From a virus, in the IMG/VR virus record IMGVR_UViG_3300042922_000870, positions 1 through 47,313 of that record: 47,313 nucleotides of DNA; one strand, written 5' to 3'. Of the stretch, positions 16,801 through 25,203 are shown one piece after another; within the stretch, counting starts at the first letter, position 1; the number at the start of each line of letters is the position of its first letter. The notes under the pieces are model-generated. The model was not told the origin of the DNA, made no database searches, and saw nothing but the letters and a program-made list of their open reading frames with translations. The position numbers were made by a program, and so were the translations under genes.

Positions 16801-19800
16801 CTGAACTCTCGGATGTTGTTTTTGTGGTAGATGTTACTTTAGTTGAAACAAGTTGAGAGGGGTTCTTAGAGCCCTTTTCGAGGAGTGCAAGTTCTTGCTT
16901 CTTCAAATCAATAGTTTTCTTAAGGGAGTCCTGGTATTCTTTAGAACTTTGACGCATTCTTTTACGTTTGTTTTCTTCTTCTTCCTGGAGCTTCTGAACA
17001 TTTTTAAGTTGTTTTTGAAGTCCGGTAAGAATTTCTATTGTATCGGAATAGGAGTCGTTCAATTTATCTGTTGAGCTTTTAGAATCGTCAGCAATAGTAT
17101 TATAATCATTCTGAGTTTGAGTCAGAATACTATATTTAGTTTTTAATAAACTTAATTCCTCTTGAGCTGCCCGATACGGAGCGGTTTGTTGAAGAAAGAT
17201 TTTTTCTGCATTTAGATCTTCGACTGTGGCATTGTCAATTTTGGCATTTAATATATCTACTAAAATATCGTATTCTTTCTTGAGTTGCTTGAGGCGTTCT
17301 TCGGAATTTGCTATAGCTTTCTGAGTTGTGTTAATGTCTGCCCCAATTGCAGTATTCTCTTGATCTTTGATAGCCTTAATATACTTATATATACCATCTT
17401 TGCTCAAACCAGTTTTCTTGATAAAATCTCCGTACTTATCATTTAAATCCTTGATTGTTTGAGCAGACAGTTGGCCGTTATCATCCAATTCTTTTTGGGC
17501 CTTATTTAGCTCATCAACATTGTCTTTTGAAGTGGTTATGTACTTTACAAACTTATTCAGTTGTTCACTTGAACCATTAAGGCCTTTATCCAGCGCGATT
17601 AGTGCGTCATGCATAGTCAGTACTTCACTTGCGCCTTCGGCAGCTTTTGCGGCATCAATATAGCCTTGTTTCAAATTTTCAAAAGATTTTAATGTATCAG
17701 GATCTGCTTTAATTTGAGGGATTTTTTCGATTTGATTGATTAAACTCGTCGCATTATCGCCAGTGAACCATTCCGCATACCCAGCTAAACCCTGAATATA
17801 TTTGCCGTAATCTTCAAATGACTGTTTTGATGCAATATTATTTACATCATCGAAGAATTTCTTCTGTTCATCATTTAGCTTTACAAGTCTAAGCTCTTGC
17901 TCCTTCTGACTTTCTTTCTGCAAATCCTCGTAATTAAGAATTTTTTTGTAACTTGGTTCGAGTTTTGCCATTTGATCAGATACCGCGTTTAGAGCTAATT
18001 CTTTCTCTTTCCACGTATTCGGTATCAGTTTTTCGGAGGCATAGATATCAGTGTTTCCATTGCGAATTTTATCCTGGACAACCAACAGTTCTTCGTAATA
18101 TTCTTTTAGGCTAAGGTCGGTTCCTTGTCCGCCGCCGTCTTGGACCGAATAACCGTCTCCGATTAGTTTTGCTCCAAGTTGAGGCTTGCTATATCTTGTT
18201 TCATTGATAGAGTTAACAACTATCTGATTATCCTTAAGCTCATCTGCTAATTTCTTTTTGCTTAATTCTTCGAGTTTAGCAATCTGATCTTCATATTTTC
18301 CATTAACCAGATCTAGGCCCTTGGCTTCAAGACCAAAAGAATCAATAAGTTGACTTTGCAACTGAAACATTCTGTCTTTTACATCATTATTGGTTGAAAT
18401 ATCTTTATAATTTTGTTTGTAGTAGTTGCTGGTCTCAGATAGAGATTCGTTTAAATCACTATACTTTTTATCCGTTTTTTCAATTAGATCATTTTGTTTT
18501 TCAATTGCTTTGCTAGAACTATTGATAAGATTATATAGTATGAAAAAGGTTCCAGCTGCAACTCCAATCCAACCAGCAGTAATTGCCTTTCCAAGTAGGT
18601 TTAATGCCAATGTAGTACCATTGGTCGTTATTGTAGTTACGACTAAAACTCCAATAAAATCATATAGTGACGCAATAGCTGAAACAATCGCCTTTTGCTT
18701 AAAAAGAATGAAGGCTGCACCAGCAATTAACAAAGCCTTGTTAACGCTACCTATATGAGTAACAACACTGGTCAGTGCGTTAATTATTGTTTTAACAGTT
18801 GATGATTCAATACTCTTACTCCAAAATTCAGAGATGGCATTTTTAAATAAATTCATACGACCTGCAATAGATTGAATATACTTTTCATTTTCTCTCGCTG
18901 CAGAACCAGTAGAATTAAGTGCAGTATTCAGTGAATCTTGAGCATCTTTAAAATTGTTGATCAAGGAAGCAGCAATATTACCTTGAAGTTTTCCTGCCAC
19001 AGACTCCAGGATATCTGCACGTTGAAAATCTGATAAATCAGACCAAACAGAGGATAAATCTTGAAAAATATCATATGTACTTTTAAAGGTATTGTCATCT
19101 TTCTTGAGTGTAAGTCCTAATGCAGCAAATTTCTTTTCAAGCGAAGGAATTAAATCGGTTAAATCTTCCCCTTCATCTGAGACACCGCGAAGACGCATAC
19201 TGACTGTCTTCAACATTTGACCTACACGGGCTGGATCTTGAATGGTAGAGTTAGCAGCAGTCGCTAGAGCAACGGACTGCTCTATGCTATTTCCTGCTTC
19301 AGAAAGAGAGGCCGCGCTACGTCTTAGTGCTTCACCAATGCCAGCAGACGAAATGGCAAATTTATTACCCACTTCATTATAAATATCAACAATTTTGGTG
19401 ATATTTTTACCTTCATTGTCAACTTCAATCCCAAATCCCTTAATGGTAGATATCAATGATTTTGAAGCGTCTTCAGCACTCTTGATATCTCCAACATTTT
19501 GATATACGAGTGTCTGTTTTGCAAGACTTTGGGCTTGTTGTATTGTGTAACCTAATCTTGCCCACTCAGTAGTAGACTTTACAACGTCAACAGTAACGCC
19601 ACCGATGGCATTTGCAGTTTCATTGGCTGTAACCAAGAATCGATTATATGTTGATGTGGTTTCGTCAGTAACTTTTCGCAAATCGGTCATGGCAGCATCG
19701 ATGTCAAAAATATGTTGAATTCCTGATTTCAAAGCATTGATAGCACCATAAAAAATGCTTCCAATTCCAGAGTACATTAGCATATTGGAAAATGTTTGCT

Positions 19801-20962
19801 TTAGTTTATCTCCCAATCCTTGAGCATGCATAGATACTCTCTGAGCTTCAGAGCCCATTTTAGATATTTGATCAGTTAATTCTCTCGCTCTAGTCTTATA
19901 GTTATTGCTAGTAACTTCAAGTTGTTGTAATTGAGTTAGCAACCCGCGAAGTTTTGTCGTATCATCATTTGAAAAATGTCTGCTTGATAGTAAATTATTT
20001 ACCTGAGTCTCTGCACGGAGTTGAGTGGAGGCAAGTGAGGCAGCATCTCGTTCTTGAGTCCTCTGTCTAGTTGCTAGACTATTCAAAGCTTGAATTCTTC
20101 GGTTTATTCCGTTTAATTCACTATCTGTTAATTGTCTACCAGATGATTGAAGGGAAGCTACCTTTTGATTAATTTCTGAATATTTTCGATTCAGTAAATC
20201 CAAAGCTTTTGTATCTTGTATTCCAACAATAGAAGATGAGCGACCATTTGCTATTTTATTATTTAAACTTGTATAAGTTTTAGAATCTTGTATTTCACGC
20301 TCTTTAATGGCCTTAAGATACCAATCTTCATATGTTTTACGAGATTGTTGAGTCTTAGCGATTTCAGTTCTTTCAATTTCAGCATTTGCTTGAATGGCTT
20401 TTTGCTGATTTTCATTGACTTGACGATTGAAGTCTCTAACACGAGTTTCAGAGGCTATTCTGCCTTGTGCCATCTGCTCGGTCAATGACTTCAATTCATT
20501 CATATCTTTTAACTGATTTTTTATATTATCAATATTTTTAATTGATCCATCGGGCAGATAGGTAACTGTTTGTTTTGAGTTATCAACGTTATTTCCTGAT
20601 GTGACAGTCTTAATACCCTTACTATTTGTCTTCTCACGTTCAACTTGCCACTTTTTCTCTGCTTGAATTGCTTCATTAGTAGCCTTAGTCTGATCTTGAA
20701 TAGACTGTGTTGTATCTTTGAGACCTTTATTCACACTATTATTTGCAACGCTTTGTTGTTGAAGTTGAGATGTGATCGTATTTAAATTTTGAGAGAGAGA
20801 AGATAGATTTGATATAAATGATTTATCAATACTTATTTTTAAATCGATTTTTTGTAGGGAGGGATGCTTGGCTAGAGCTTTGATTGATGCATTTAGGTCT
20901 CTAAGCGCTAACCCCGAATTAAGCTTCGCGCTTATGAGTATTGATAATGGATTATTTGCCAT
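13898..20962 (-). CDS. Tail tape measure protein with lytic transglycosylase (SLT) domain
   Basis: 2354 residues from ATG 20962. Residues about 30-390 are coiled coil. About 400-640 is the TP901-type tape measure core (DIDAAMTDLRKVTDETTSTY, YTIQQAQSLAKQTLVYQNVG, AISSAGIGEALRRSAASLSE). Membrane-like segments follow at about 730-815 (LLIAGAAFILF, AGWIGVAAGTFFILYNLI). A complete SLT domain sits at about 1404-1527: NLIKAIIAQESSFN with the catalytic Glu, AKGLMQLM, and LALMAYNGGPGRIDKWL. About 1560-2230 is charged coiled coil, and the end has the usual KYHTGGIVGEKGTTTKSL motif. SPbeta YomI (CwlP, about 2285 residues) is the analogue as I recall it, with an SLT domain plus an M23 peptidase; no M23 motif is visible here. 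It sets tail length and degrades peptidoglycan during DNA entry. Confidence 0.95.
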   Translation of the reverse strand: MANNPLSILISAKLNSGLALRDLNASIKALAKHPSLQKIDLKISIDKSFISNLSSLSQNLNTITSQLQQQSVANNSVNKGLKDTTQSIQDQTKATNEAIQAEKKWQVEREKTNSKGIKTVTSGNNVDNSKQTVTYLPDGSIKNIDNIKNQLKDMNELKSLTEQMAQGRIASETRVRDFNRQVNENQQKAIQANAEIERTEIAKTQQSRKTYEDWYLKAIKEREIQDSKTYTSLNNKIANGRSSSIVGIQDTKALDLLNRKYSEINQKVASLQSSGRQLTDSELNGINRRIQALNSLATRQRTQERDAASLASTQLRAETQVNNLLSSRHFSNDDTTKLRGLLTQLQQLEVTSNNYKTRARELTDQISKMGSEAQRVSMHAQGLGDKLKQTFSNMLMYSGIGSIFYGAINALKSGIQHIFDIDAAMTDLRKVTDETTSTYNRFLVTANETANAIGGVTVDVVKSTTEWARLGYTIQQAQSLAKQTLVYQNVGDIKSAEDASKSLISTIKGFGIEVDNEGKNITKIVDIYNEVGNKFAISSAGIGEALRRSAASLSEAGNSIEQSVALATAANSTIQDPARVGQMLKTVSMRLRGVSDEGEDLTDLIPSLEKKFAALGLTLKKDDNTFKSTYDIFQDLSSVWSDLSDFQRADILESVAGKLQGNIAASLINNFKDAQDSLNTALNSTGSAARENEKYIQSIAGRMNLFKNAISEFWSKSIESSTVKTIINALTSVVTHIGSVNKALLIAGAAFILFKQKAIVSAIASLYDFIGVLVVTTITTNGTTLALNLLGKAITAGWIGVAAGTFFILYNLINSSSKAIEKQNDLIEKTDKKYSDLNESLSETSNYYKQNYKDISTNNDVKDRMFQLQSQLIDSFGLEAKGLDLVNGKYEDQIAKLEELSKKKLADELKDNQIVVNSINETRYSKPQLGAKLIGDGYSVQDGGGQGTDLSLKEYYEELLVVQDKIRNGNTDIYASEKLIPNTWKEKELALNAVSDQMAKLEPSYKKILNYEDLQKESQKEQELRLVKLNDEQKKFFDDVNNIASKQSFEDYGKYIQGLAGYAEWFTGDNATSLINQIEKIPQIKADPDTLKSFENLKQGYIDAAKAAEGASEVLTMHDALIALDKGLNGSSEQLNKFVKYITTSKDNVDELNKAQKELDDNGQLSAQTIKDLNDKYGDFIKKTGLSKDGIYKYIKAIKDQENTAIGADINTTQKAIANSEERLKQLKKEYDILVDILNAKIDNATVEDLNAEKIFLQQTAPYRAAQEELSLLKTKYSILTQTQNDYNTIADDSKSSTDKLNDSYSDTIEILTGLQKQLKNVQKLQEEEENKRKRMRQSSKEYQDSLKKTIDLKKQELALLEKGSKNPSQLVSTKVTSTTKTTSESSVNTATSSFIGSGSNGSYSDIINKYASTNNVDSNLIKAIIAQESSFNSKATSSAGAKGLMQLMDGTARGLGVTNSYDPDQNIAGGTKYFAGLLKKYNGDTELALMAYNGGPGRIDKWLKSGKDISALPKETQQYASKVLGYYNSYNGSSSSPISSSSNGKTKTINKSENATVEVKTDGPTAKEIADAADKNRQDILNTQNEIYDAQVKYLEEIKYLADLQVEEQERLIAASQKRQEKLDPTSKEFQKENQVQVNIRSKIQGIKNQESLDLQKAIKEYGIESDEYDELIKQLQTERMDLQSGKYQKLVENINIGIEATKEGISELDRQLSLSEQAMSQLVEGTPEYNQELNKQLDLKKKQKEQNTQLVSSIQNLIKSEALDTATKKNLKSVLDDLLSTDYTTQIKELNNVLVNSTRIPLEKKLSGLNYQLEISEGKLKGFTDGSREYIAEISNQVAIIKQKIAATRELIAFEEIQSKNEALTASAREEHKQKLQEYTLSLYDYSDSIRSLKESYADKVIEDYKNLLQEQQKLQKAAYDKEKELENKRHETKMDNLDDELSAFQDIINAQTKSLDREVAEEDYQDQLAKLQKEKSELEVSYSKWIMDDSLEAKSKRADLEKEIAAKSEEITKLQRDREITIRKDGLTDQLEDRQNAIDKEKKLEDSKHDVIIDNLEELEKLNDEYYEGLLNDEQYFYNMKQALMSDDTVRIQNEITKIQSAYTAFYQELEKNFGIYSEKIASNLKYAFSLNEENLKNYPFLSDDSTGSSNPSDSTTSTPSSGSSSSNSVSEKDTAWKDYLTNKQKAEQLKTDMKTLLTDSADYKNKQAQFEKLKAANDVYRSKYGFPDGSYADLNKLTKYHTGGIVGEKGTTTKSLLEDVEVPAILKKSEGIIDKPRDFFKEIAGNVMSNLSNMLSNFNVSQIFKSPLQPQSVDNSLSVHIDNVTGDKQGAKVVTDAIEDLWKRKTKSGW

Positions 20963-21003
20963 GCTTTTTGAGTCACTTCCTTTTTATATTTAAAGAGAAA
21001 AAT

Positions 21004-21032
21004 AAAAAAGAAGAGATTCAAAATCTCTTCTT
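21004..21032 (-). terminator. Intrinsic terminator before the tape measure gene
   Basis: Perfect 11-bp stem AAGAAGAGATT/AATCTCTTCTT with a 3-nt loop, followed by TTTTTTATTTT on the minus strand. It overlaps the stop of the 139-residue gene. Confidence 0.8.
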
Positions 21033-21450
21033 ACTGTTCTTCGTATTCAATTTGTTCAACAATCTCAGCCAAAGAATCGTAGATGTCTGCTTCTTTGCCC
21101 TCTAATTCAGAGGGGCCACGATTAAGCACAGATTCTTTGATTGAGAGGAGCATTTTTTTATTTTCTTCGTTTTGGTCGATAATGATTTCTTCATTTGACA
21201 ATTCAAGGATTTCTTTAAGCCGATCATTGTTATTCTCAAAAGACAACTTATCATTTTCTACAATGACTTCACCATTTTCATCCTTAACTGCATAATTGCT
21301 ATTAATTTCCTCAAGCTCATCGGTAAAGTCTTGATATTTCTCGATCAGGATCTTTTTGAAACGCGTTCTCATACGCGAATCAGTTCGTTCAAGCTTGAGC
21401 GAGTGGAGGAAGGAAATCATTGGTTCAAGTTCATACTTTTTAATTTTCAA
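21031..21450 (-). CDS. DUF1617-like phage protein
   Basis: 139 residues from TTG 21450, with GGGAGTG 7 nt upstream. The beginning KIKKYELEPMISFLHSLKLE and the following SRMRTRFKKILIEKYQDF correspond to the small phage family DUF1617, found just before tape measure genes in siphophages of Firmicutes. Mostly helical, acidic, with no membrane segment. Its place in front of the tape measure suggests a tail assembly chaperone role, but that is by position only. Confidence 0.65.
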   Translation of the reverse strand: MKIKKYELEPMISFLHSLKLERTDSRMRTRFKKILIEKYQDFTDELEEINSNYAVKDENGEVIVENDKLSFENNNDRLKEILELSNEEIIIDQNEENKKMLLSIKESVLNRGPSELEGKEADIYDSLAEIVEQIEYEEQ

Positions 21451-21520
21451 TTATTTGCACTCCCATGATTAAATTAAGTTATGTATTTTTATTTTGATAA
21501 AAGGATAGTTTTATGTGGTA

Positions 21521-21790
21521 CTACCAACTAAGTGTGCTATGATTTTTAATGCGATCAGATAATGCTTTTACGATTAGATCTTTATCGATTGAAGGGAGGG
21601 AGGTGACGCAAGTATTTATGGTGATTGAGCTTCCGCTGTCACAAGTAACCTTATTTACTTCCCAAAATGGTACATAAGAAGGGGGTGTAGTAGGGGACGC
21701 TTGATTGGGACTTTGATCAAAAATAGATTTAAGCATTGCAATTTCATGAGGTGTTCCTTCAACTTTAATTCCTTGAATTTTAGCTTTCAT
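21521..21790 (-). CDS. Small tail-region protein, unassigned
   Basis: 89 residues from ATG 21790, chosen because TTGGAGGAATC lies 7 nt upstream; a longer frame to 21826 lacks such a site. It overlaps the end of the recombinase gene by 11 nt, so the two are coupled. Sequence: KAKIQGIKVEGTPHEIAMLK with a proline/serine-rich middle (SPNQASPTTPPSYVPF) and a C-terminal helix. No family recognised. The equivalent SPbeta stretch (yomK-yomL) also has small unassigned genes. Confidence 0.6.
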   Translation of the reverse strand: MKAKIQGIKVEGTPHEIAMLKSIFDQSPNQASPTTPPSYVPFWEVNKVTCDSGSSITINTCVTSLPSIDKDLIVKALSDRIKNHSTLSW

Positions 21791-22832
21791 TAATTGTAGA
21801 TTCCTCCAATTCATCTTTGTTAGCATGTTCCTTCAATTTCCCCAAACCCTTCCACTTGCGGTCTTTTGCTGTCAAATCATTATAGATTTTAAACATATCG
21901 GAGGAAGACCAGCCCATAAGTTCAATAATGAAATCTGACTCTAGCCCAATTCTAGTTAAGTTCGTTACTATATAGTGACGAAGCGAGTGAAAGTAGAAGT
22001 CAACCCCAAGGAACTTTTCCCATTTGTCACTCCAACTTCTAATTGTCCCAAGCTCTGCGGGTTCACCATTAGATTTTATAAAGATATAATCATGATCTTT
22101 ATTGTTTTCTTTCATAATCATTTCACGTTCATTCAGCCAATTCTGGTAATGAGGCCAAAACTTCTCTTTATATATGTATTTATGCAAAGGCTTTCCTTGC
22201 TTGCCGAAGCCCTTAGTTTTTATCATTTTGGTTGTCTCCAAGAACATATCGTCGAAAGCAGTATTTTTTTCATCAATCAACTTTGTAGTGAATCTCAATA
22301 GTTCGGATGCTCTTGCGCCACTGTTTGCAGCCAAAGCAAGTAAACAGGCTTCTTGTGGTTTTTTCAAATCATTAGTTAAATGATTGAGTAGGGCATCCAC
22401 TTGTTCTTCAAGCAAAATAGTCTTCTCTCTGACTGGATTATTCATGAGATTATCAATTGATTTGAGTATGACGTTGCGAAACGTGGGGTAAACATCGTCA
22501 AAATAATTCTCAATAAAGTTGGAGAAACTGCTCAAACATGATTTCATTCTGCCAAACCGTTTAGGACTCCATTTTAATTCCTCAATGGCGTAACTGAAGA
22601 AATCGGAGAATTCAATCTTTCTGATGTCAACAAAGAACTTATTATCGTTATTAAGAAGGTTCCAAGTAAAGAAAATGTTTAAGTCGCTCTTATATCCGTT
22701 AATTGTTCCGTCTGAACATTTCATATTTTTATCTTTAAGAAATCGATTAATCATTTTGGTGTTTTCGGGATTAATTTCTTTGGTTAATTCATTACTTGTA
22801 ATGATTTTCTTAAATGTTGCTCTGCTCATCAA
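21780..22832 (-). CDS. Tyrosine recombinase within the tail operon (YomM-like)
   Basis: 350 residues from TTG 22832 (ATG one codon later). An N-terminal SAM-like core-binding region (about 20-130) is followed by the catalytic domain. All catalytic positions can be seen: Arg174 in NSGARASELL, a Lys in GFGKQGKPLHK (211 or 214), His282 and Arg285 in FHSLRHYIVT, Trp308 in ELMGWSS (replacing the usual second His, allowed), and Tyr317 in FKIYNDL. So it could be active. SPbeta carries a recombinase-like gene, yomM, in its tail region; I infer this is its counterpart. A role in integration is not shown by the context, since no attachment site is next to it; a regulatory or other recombination role is possible. 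Confidence 0.85.
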   Translation of the reverse strand: MMSRATFKKIITSNELTKEINPENTKMINRFLKDKNMKCSDGTINGYKSDLNIFFTWNLLNNDNKFFVDIRKIEFSDFFSYAIEELKWSPKRFGRMKSCLSSFSNFIENYFDDVYPTFRNVILKSIDNLMNNPVREKTILLEEQVDALLNHLTNDLKKPQEACLLALAANSGARASELLRFTTKLIDEKNTAFDDMFLETTKMIKTKGFGKQGKPLHKYIYKEKFWPHYQNWLNEREMIMKENNKDHDYIFIKSNGEPAELGTIRSWSDKWEKFLGVDFYFHSLRHYIVTNLTRIGLESDFIIELMGWSSSDMFKIYNDLTAKDRKWKGLGKLKEHANKDELEESTINES

Positions 22833-22842
22833 ACCACACTTT

Positions 22843-24228
22843 CTACTTTATAAATTCAAGTTCTCTTACTTCAAATTCCTCACCAACACCACAATAGATT
22901 TCTTCATAGGTCAGCCAGTAAGGACGTTTAATTTCGAATAAAAAAGAAAACATCTCATTCAAGGTTTTTTCTTTAAAATCTCGCGGATATAGAACCTTGT
23001 AATTAAAATTACTCAAGAGATTATTAAGTTTATGATCAAACCTCTTTTTATAATCTAGTTCCATATTGCTACTTTTTTCGCGGTATGGATAAAGACCTGC
23101 AATTTCTAGCCAAATTATTTCTCCATTATGTAAGATTAAATAATCACAATCTTTCTTGCCTTCATAGTCTTGAATCCATTCAGAGTATAATACGTTTCTG
23201 AGATAAGATATTTTATTTTTACGCAACCAATTGGAGACATCGAACTCATAATGACTCTTACAAAGTTCTCCATTGTCAAATTCATGATGCGAACCGGAAT
23301 TGCCAACGCTGACATCAAATCCATAAGTGATAAGGGTTTTATTCCATGATCCATATCTATTTTGAAAACACCAAAAGGATGGATAGTCAGGGTTATTGTT
23401 GAACTCATGAAGTTTTGGAGGTCGTCCGTTTAATCGTACGAAATTCATAAACCTATCTTTTAACTCTTCGTCGGAATAACTGCTGACATGCTCTTTTAAT
23501 CCCGCAGCTTTAATTGCGTTGTTCCAAGATCCAAATGATTTTTCAAAATGTCTTTTACCTGGATAACCATCGAAAGAATCCATATCTTTAATGGATGGTT
23601 GTCTTTTATGCTCTGTAACAAATCTGTGTATTTCAGCCAGAAGTATTTCTTTGGTGTATGTAATTTTGCGAGGTATATCAAATCCTGCAGCTCTCAAAGC
23701 ATCATCAAATGTAGGGAAATAATTAGTGAATGTTCTTCTTGAAGGATACCCCTGTAGCCCTTCAAAATCCTTTTGAATTGGTTGTCTACCAAATTCATTA
23801 ACGAATTTCTTTAAATGATTAATTAGTACATCTTCCTTTGAAAGATTTGTGTGTCCATACATTTTATCTATATTTTCTATGCTCTTAAACCTATTTATGT
23901 AAGTGGTTATCGATGGTCCAGATATTTTGTTTAGATGTAAGCGGAAATTGAAAAGGCTTGGAGTTTTGTCAATTTCTCTATAATGAAAATATATTGAGAG
24001 TAAATTTTCAACCGTGTATTTTTGTGGTTTTCTATTAAATTTTAAACTTGTTGTATCATCGATTATTTGGCGAAGCGTTTTACCAAACTTTTTGAGATAG
24101 AATTCATGTTTTGTGGGGATATCGGGGTTCTCCGTCTTAAGTCTGCGAGTCGAGGGTGATTCTCCATTTACTTTAACAAAATTGTTTATAATATTTTCTA
24201 ACTCTGCTTCAGAAATATCACTGGCTAT
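22843..24228 (-). CDS. Homing-endonuclease-like protein with HNA-type repeats and C-terminal nuclease-like domain
   Basis: 461 residues from ATA 24228, or 464 from TTG 24237. The TTG touches AAAGGAG with no spacing, while ATA (codon 4) is 9 nt from it; I prefer ATA but cannot exclude TTG. The first 350 residues hold five or six repeats of about 55 residues of the kind associated with homing endonucleases: (LLAEIHRFVTEHKRQPSIKD, YPGKRHFEKSFGSWNNAIKA). The C-terminal 130 residues (CKSHYEFDVSNWLRKNKISY, KDCDYLILHNGEIIWLEIAG) look like a PD-(D/E)xK nuclease: D in KKDCDYLIL, and ExA in LEIAG. It stands alone between tail genes. Mobile endonuclease role inferred. Confidence 0.75.
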   Translation of the reverse strand: MASDISEAELENIINNFVKVNGESPSTRRLKTENPDIPTKHEFYLKKFGKTLRQIIDDTTSLKFNRKPQKYTVENLLSIYFHYREIDKTPSLFNFRLHLNKISGPSITTYINRFKSIENIDKMYGHTNLSKEDVLINHLKKFVNEFGRQPIQKDFEGLQGYPSRRTFTNYFPTFDDALRAAGFDIPRKITYTKEILLAEIHRFVTEHKRQPSIKDMDSFDGYPGKRHFEKSFGSWNNAIKAAGLKEHVSSYSDEELKDRFMNFVRLNGRPPKLHEFNNNPDYPSFWCFQNRYGSWNKTLITYGFDVSVGNSGSHHEFDNGELCKSHYEFDVSNWLRKNKISYLRNVLYSEWIQDYEGKKDCDYLILHNGEIIWLEIAGLYPYREKSSNMELDYKKRFDHKLNNLLSNFNYKVLYPRDFKEKTLNEMFSFLFEIKRPYWLTYEEIYCGVGEEFEVRELEFIK

Positions 24229-24272
24229 AGTTATCAACTCCTTTCTGATAAAATAACTCTTTCATTGACTAT

Positions 24273-24716
24273 TTATCTCTGAACATCCAATCCTTGTTTC
24301 TTCAAACCATTCATTAATGCATGCTCAACGCTACCATCATTCATCAACTCATCCCTGGTCACTTCCGCAAACGGTCTTCCCTTATTAGTATAGGGAAAAG
24401 GCCACTCAGGATTGTATCCAACACCAGTTTCAACGACAACACCGACATTGCGGCCATCATCCATTCTATGCGATTCAATGGAAACTGTATTTGAATCAAC
24501 CATATCTACGAGAATATTAGCATCATCAATTAAACCACCATGCTCACCTTGACGTTCATAGATAACTGGATCATATTTGTCATAAACCTCAGACTGGATA
24601 TTCTCTTTTAATCTTTCTCTGGCAATTCCATTGCCAACATCATTTTTAAGAGATTGTGCAATCTGCTTATTTAAGTATTTCTCTAAGTCCTTGAAGTTTT
24701 TAAAGTCCATCTTCAT
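24273..24716 (-). CDS. Tail component, HK97-gp10-like
   Basis: 147 residues from ATG 24716 behind GAGGAGAAAG; overlaps the upstream gene by 17 nt. The start (MDFKNFKDLEKYLNKQIAQS) and the C-terminal VETGVGYNPEWPFPYTNKGR with PFAEVTRDEL resemble HK97 gp10-type minor tail or tail-completion proteins, which act at the tail terminus. Assigned by pattern. Confidence 0.6.
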   Translation of the reverse strand: MKMDFKNFKDLEKYLNKQIAQSLKNDVGNGIARERLKENIQSEVYDKYDPVIYERQGEHGGLIDDANILVDMVDSNTVSIESHRMDDGRNVGVVVETGVGYNPEWPFPYTNKGRPFAEVTRDELMNDGSVEHALMNGLKKQGLDVQR

Positions 24717-25182
24717 CTTTCTCCTCTAGAGAGGAAAATGTTTCTTTGAGAGCCGCCTCACCTAAAAACTTTCCAGATTCAGCACTTACCTTATTAAGCT
24801 TGTCATAGACTTTCTGTTTTTCATTTGTATCAAACTGTTCCAGTACTGCATCCATGATTCCAACATTGTAGAGTGCATCTACAACATCAATGTTCTTCTG
24901 CAAGTCTTCTGAATTTTTAGGAATCATAGGAACATCCGAAAATTCACGCAGAATAAATAGGTTGAGCAATCCGATAGAGCCAATCACTAAATCATTGTCC
25001 AATTGATCTGATGTACTGACTCGCTGCAAAACCGTAAGATACTCCATTACGATACGATTAATAACTGTCTCTTTAAACTTGATGTTGATGATGACTTCAT
25101 CGTTATCTTCAAGGATATAAATCTTACGCTTCTCATCTAAACTCTTATTAAGCTTGTTAATTTTAGCTGCAGTTAATTTCAA
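24700..25182 (-). CDS. Putative tail assembly protein
   Basis: 160 residues from TTG 25182 with GGGAGTG and 6 nt spacing. Begins KLTAAKINKLNKSLDEKRKI; helical and acidic, ending in SLEEKDEDGL. Size, acidity and place (after the tail tube and before the tape measure) fit a tail assembly chaperone. I looked for a -1 slippery site near the end; the following gene has its own ATG and ribosome site, so separate translation is more likely. Confidence 0.6.
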   Translation of the reverse strand: MKLTAAKINKLNKSLDEKRKIYILEDNDEVIINIKFKETVINRIVMEYLTVLQRVSTSDQLDNDLVIGSIGLLNLFILREFSDVPMIPKNSEDLQKNIDVVDALYNVGIMDAVLEQFDTNEKQKVYDKLNKVSAESGKFLGEAALKETFSSLEEKDEDGL

Positions 25183-25203
25183 TTAAATCACTCCCGAATG
25201 ATT

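Noticed and set aside
24690-24720. Programmed -1 frameshift between the 160- and 147-residue genes, as for tail chaperones
   Set aside because: CTTTAAAAAC is not in the slippery frame of the upstream gene, and the downstream gene has its own GAGGAG and ATG.
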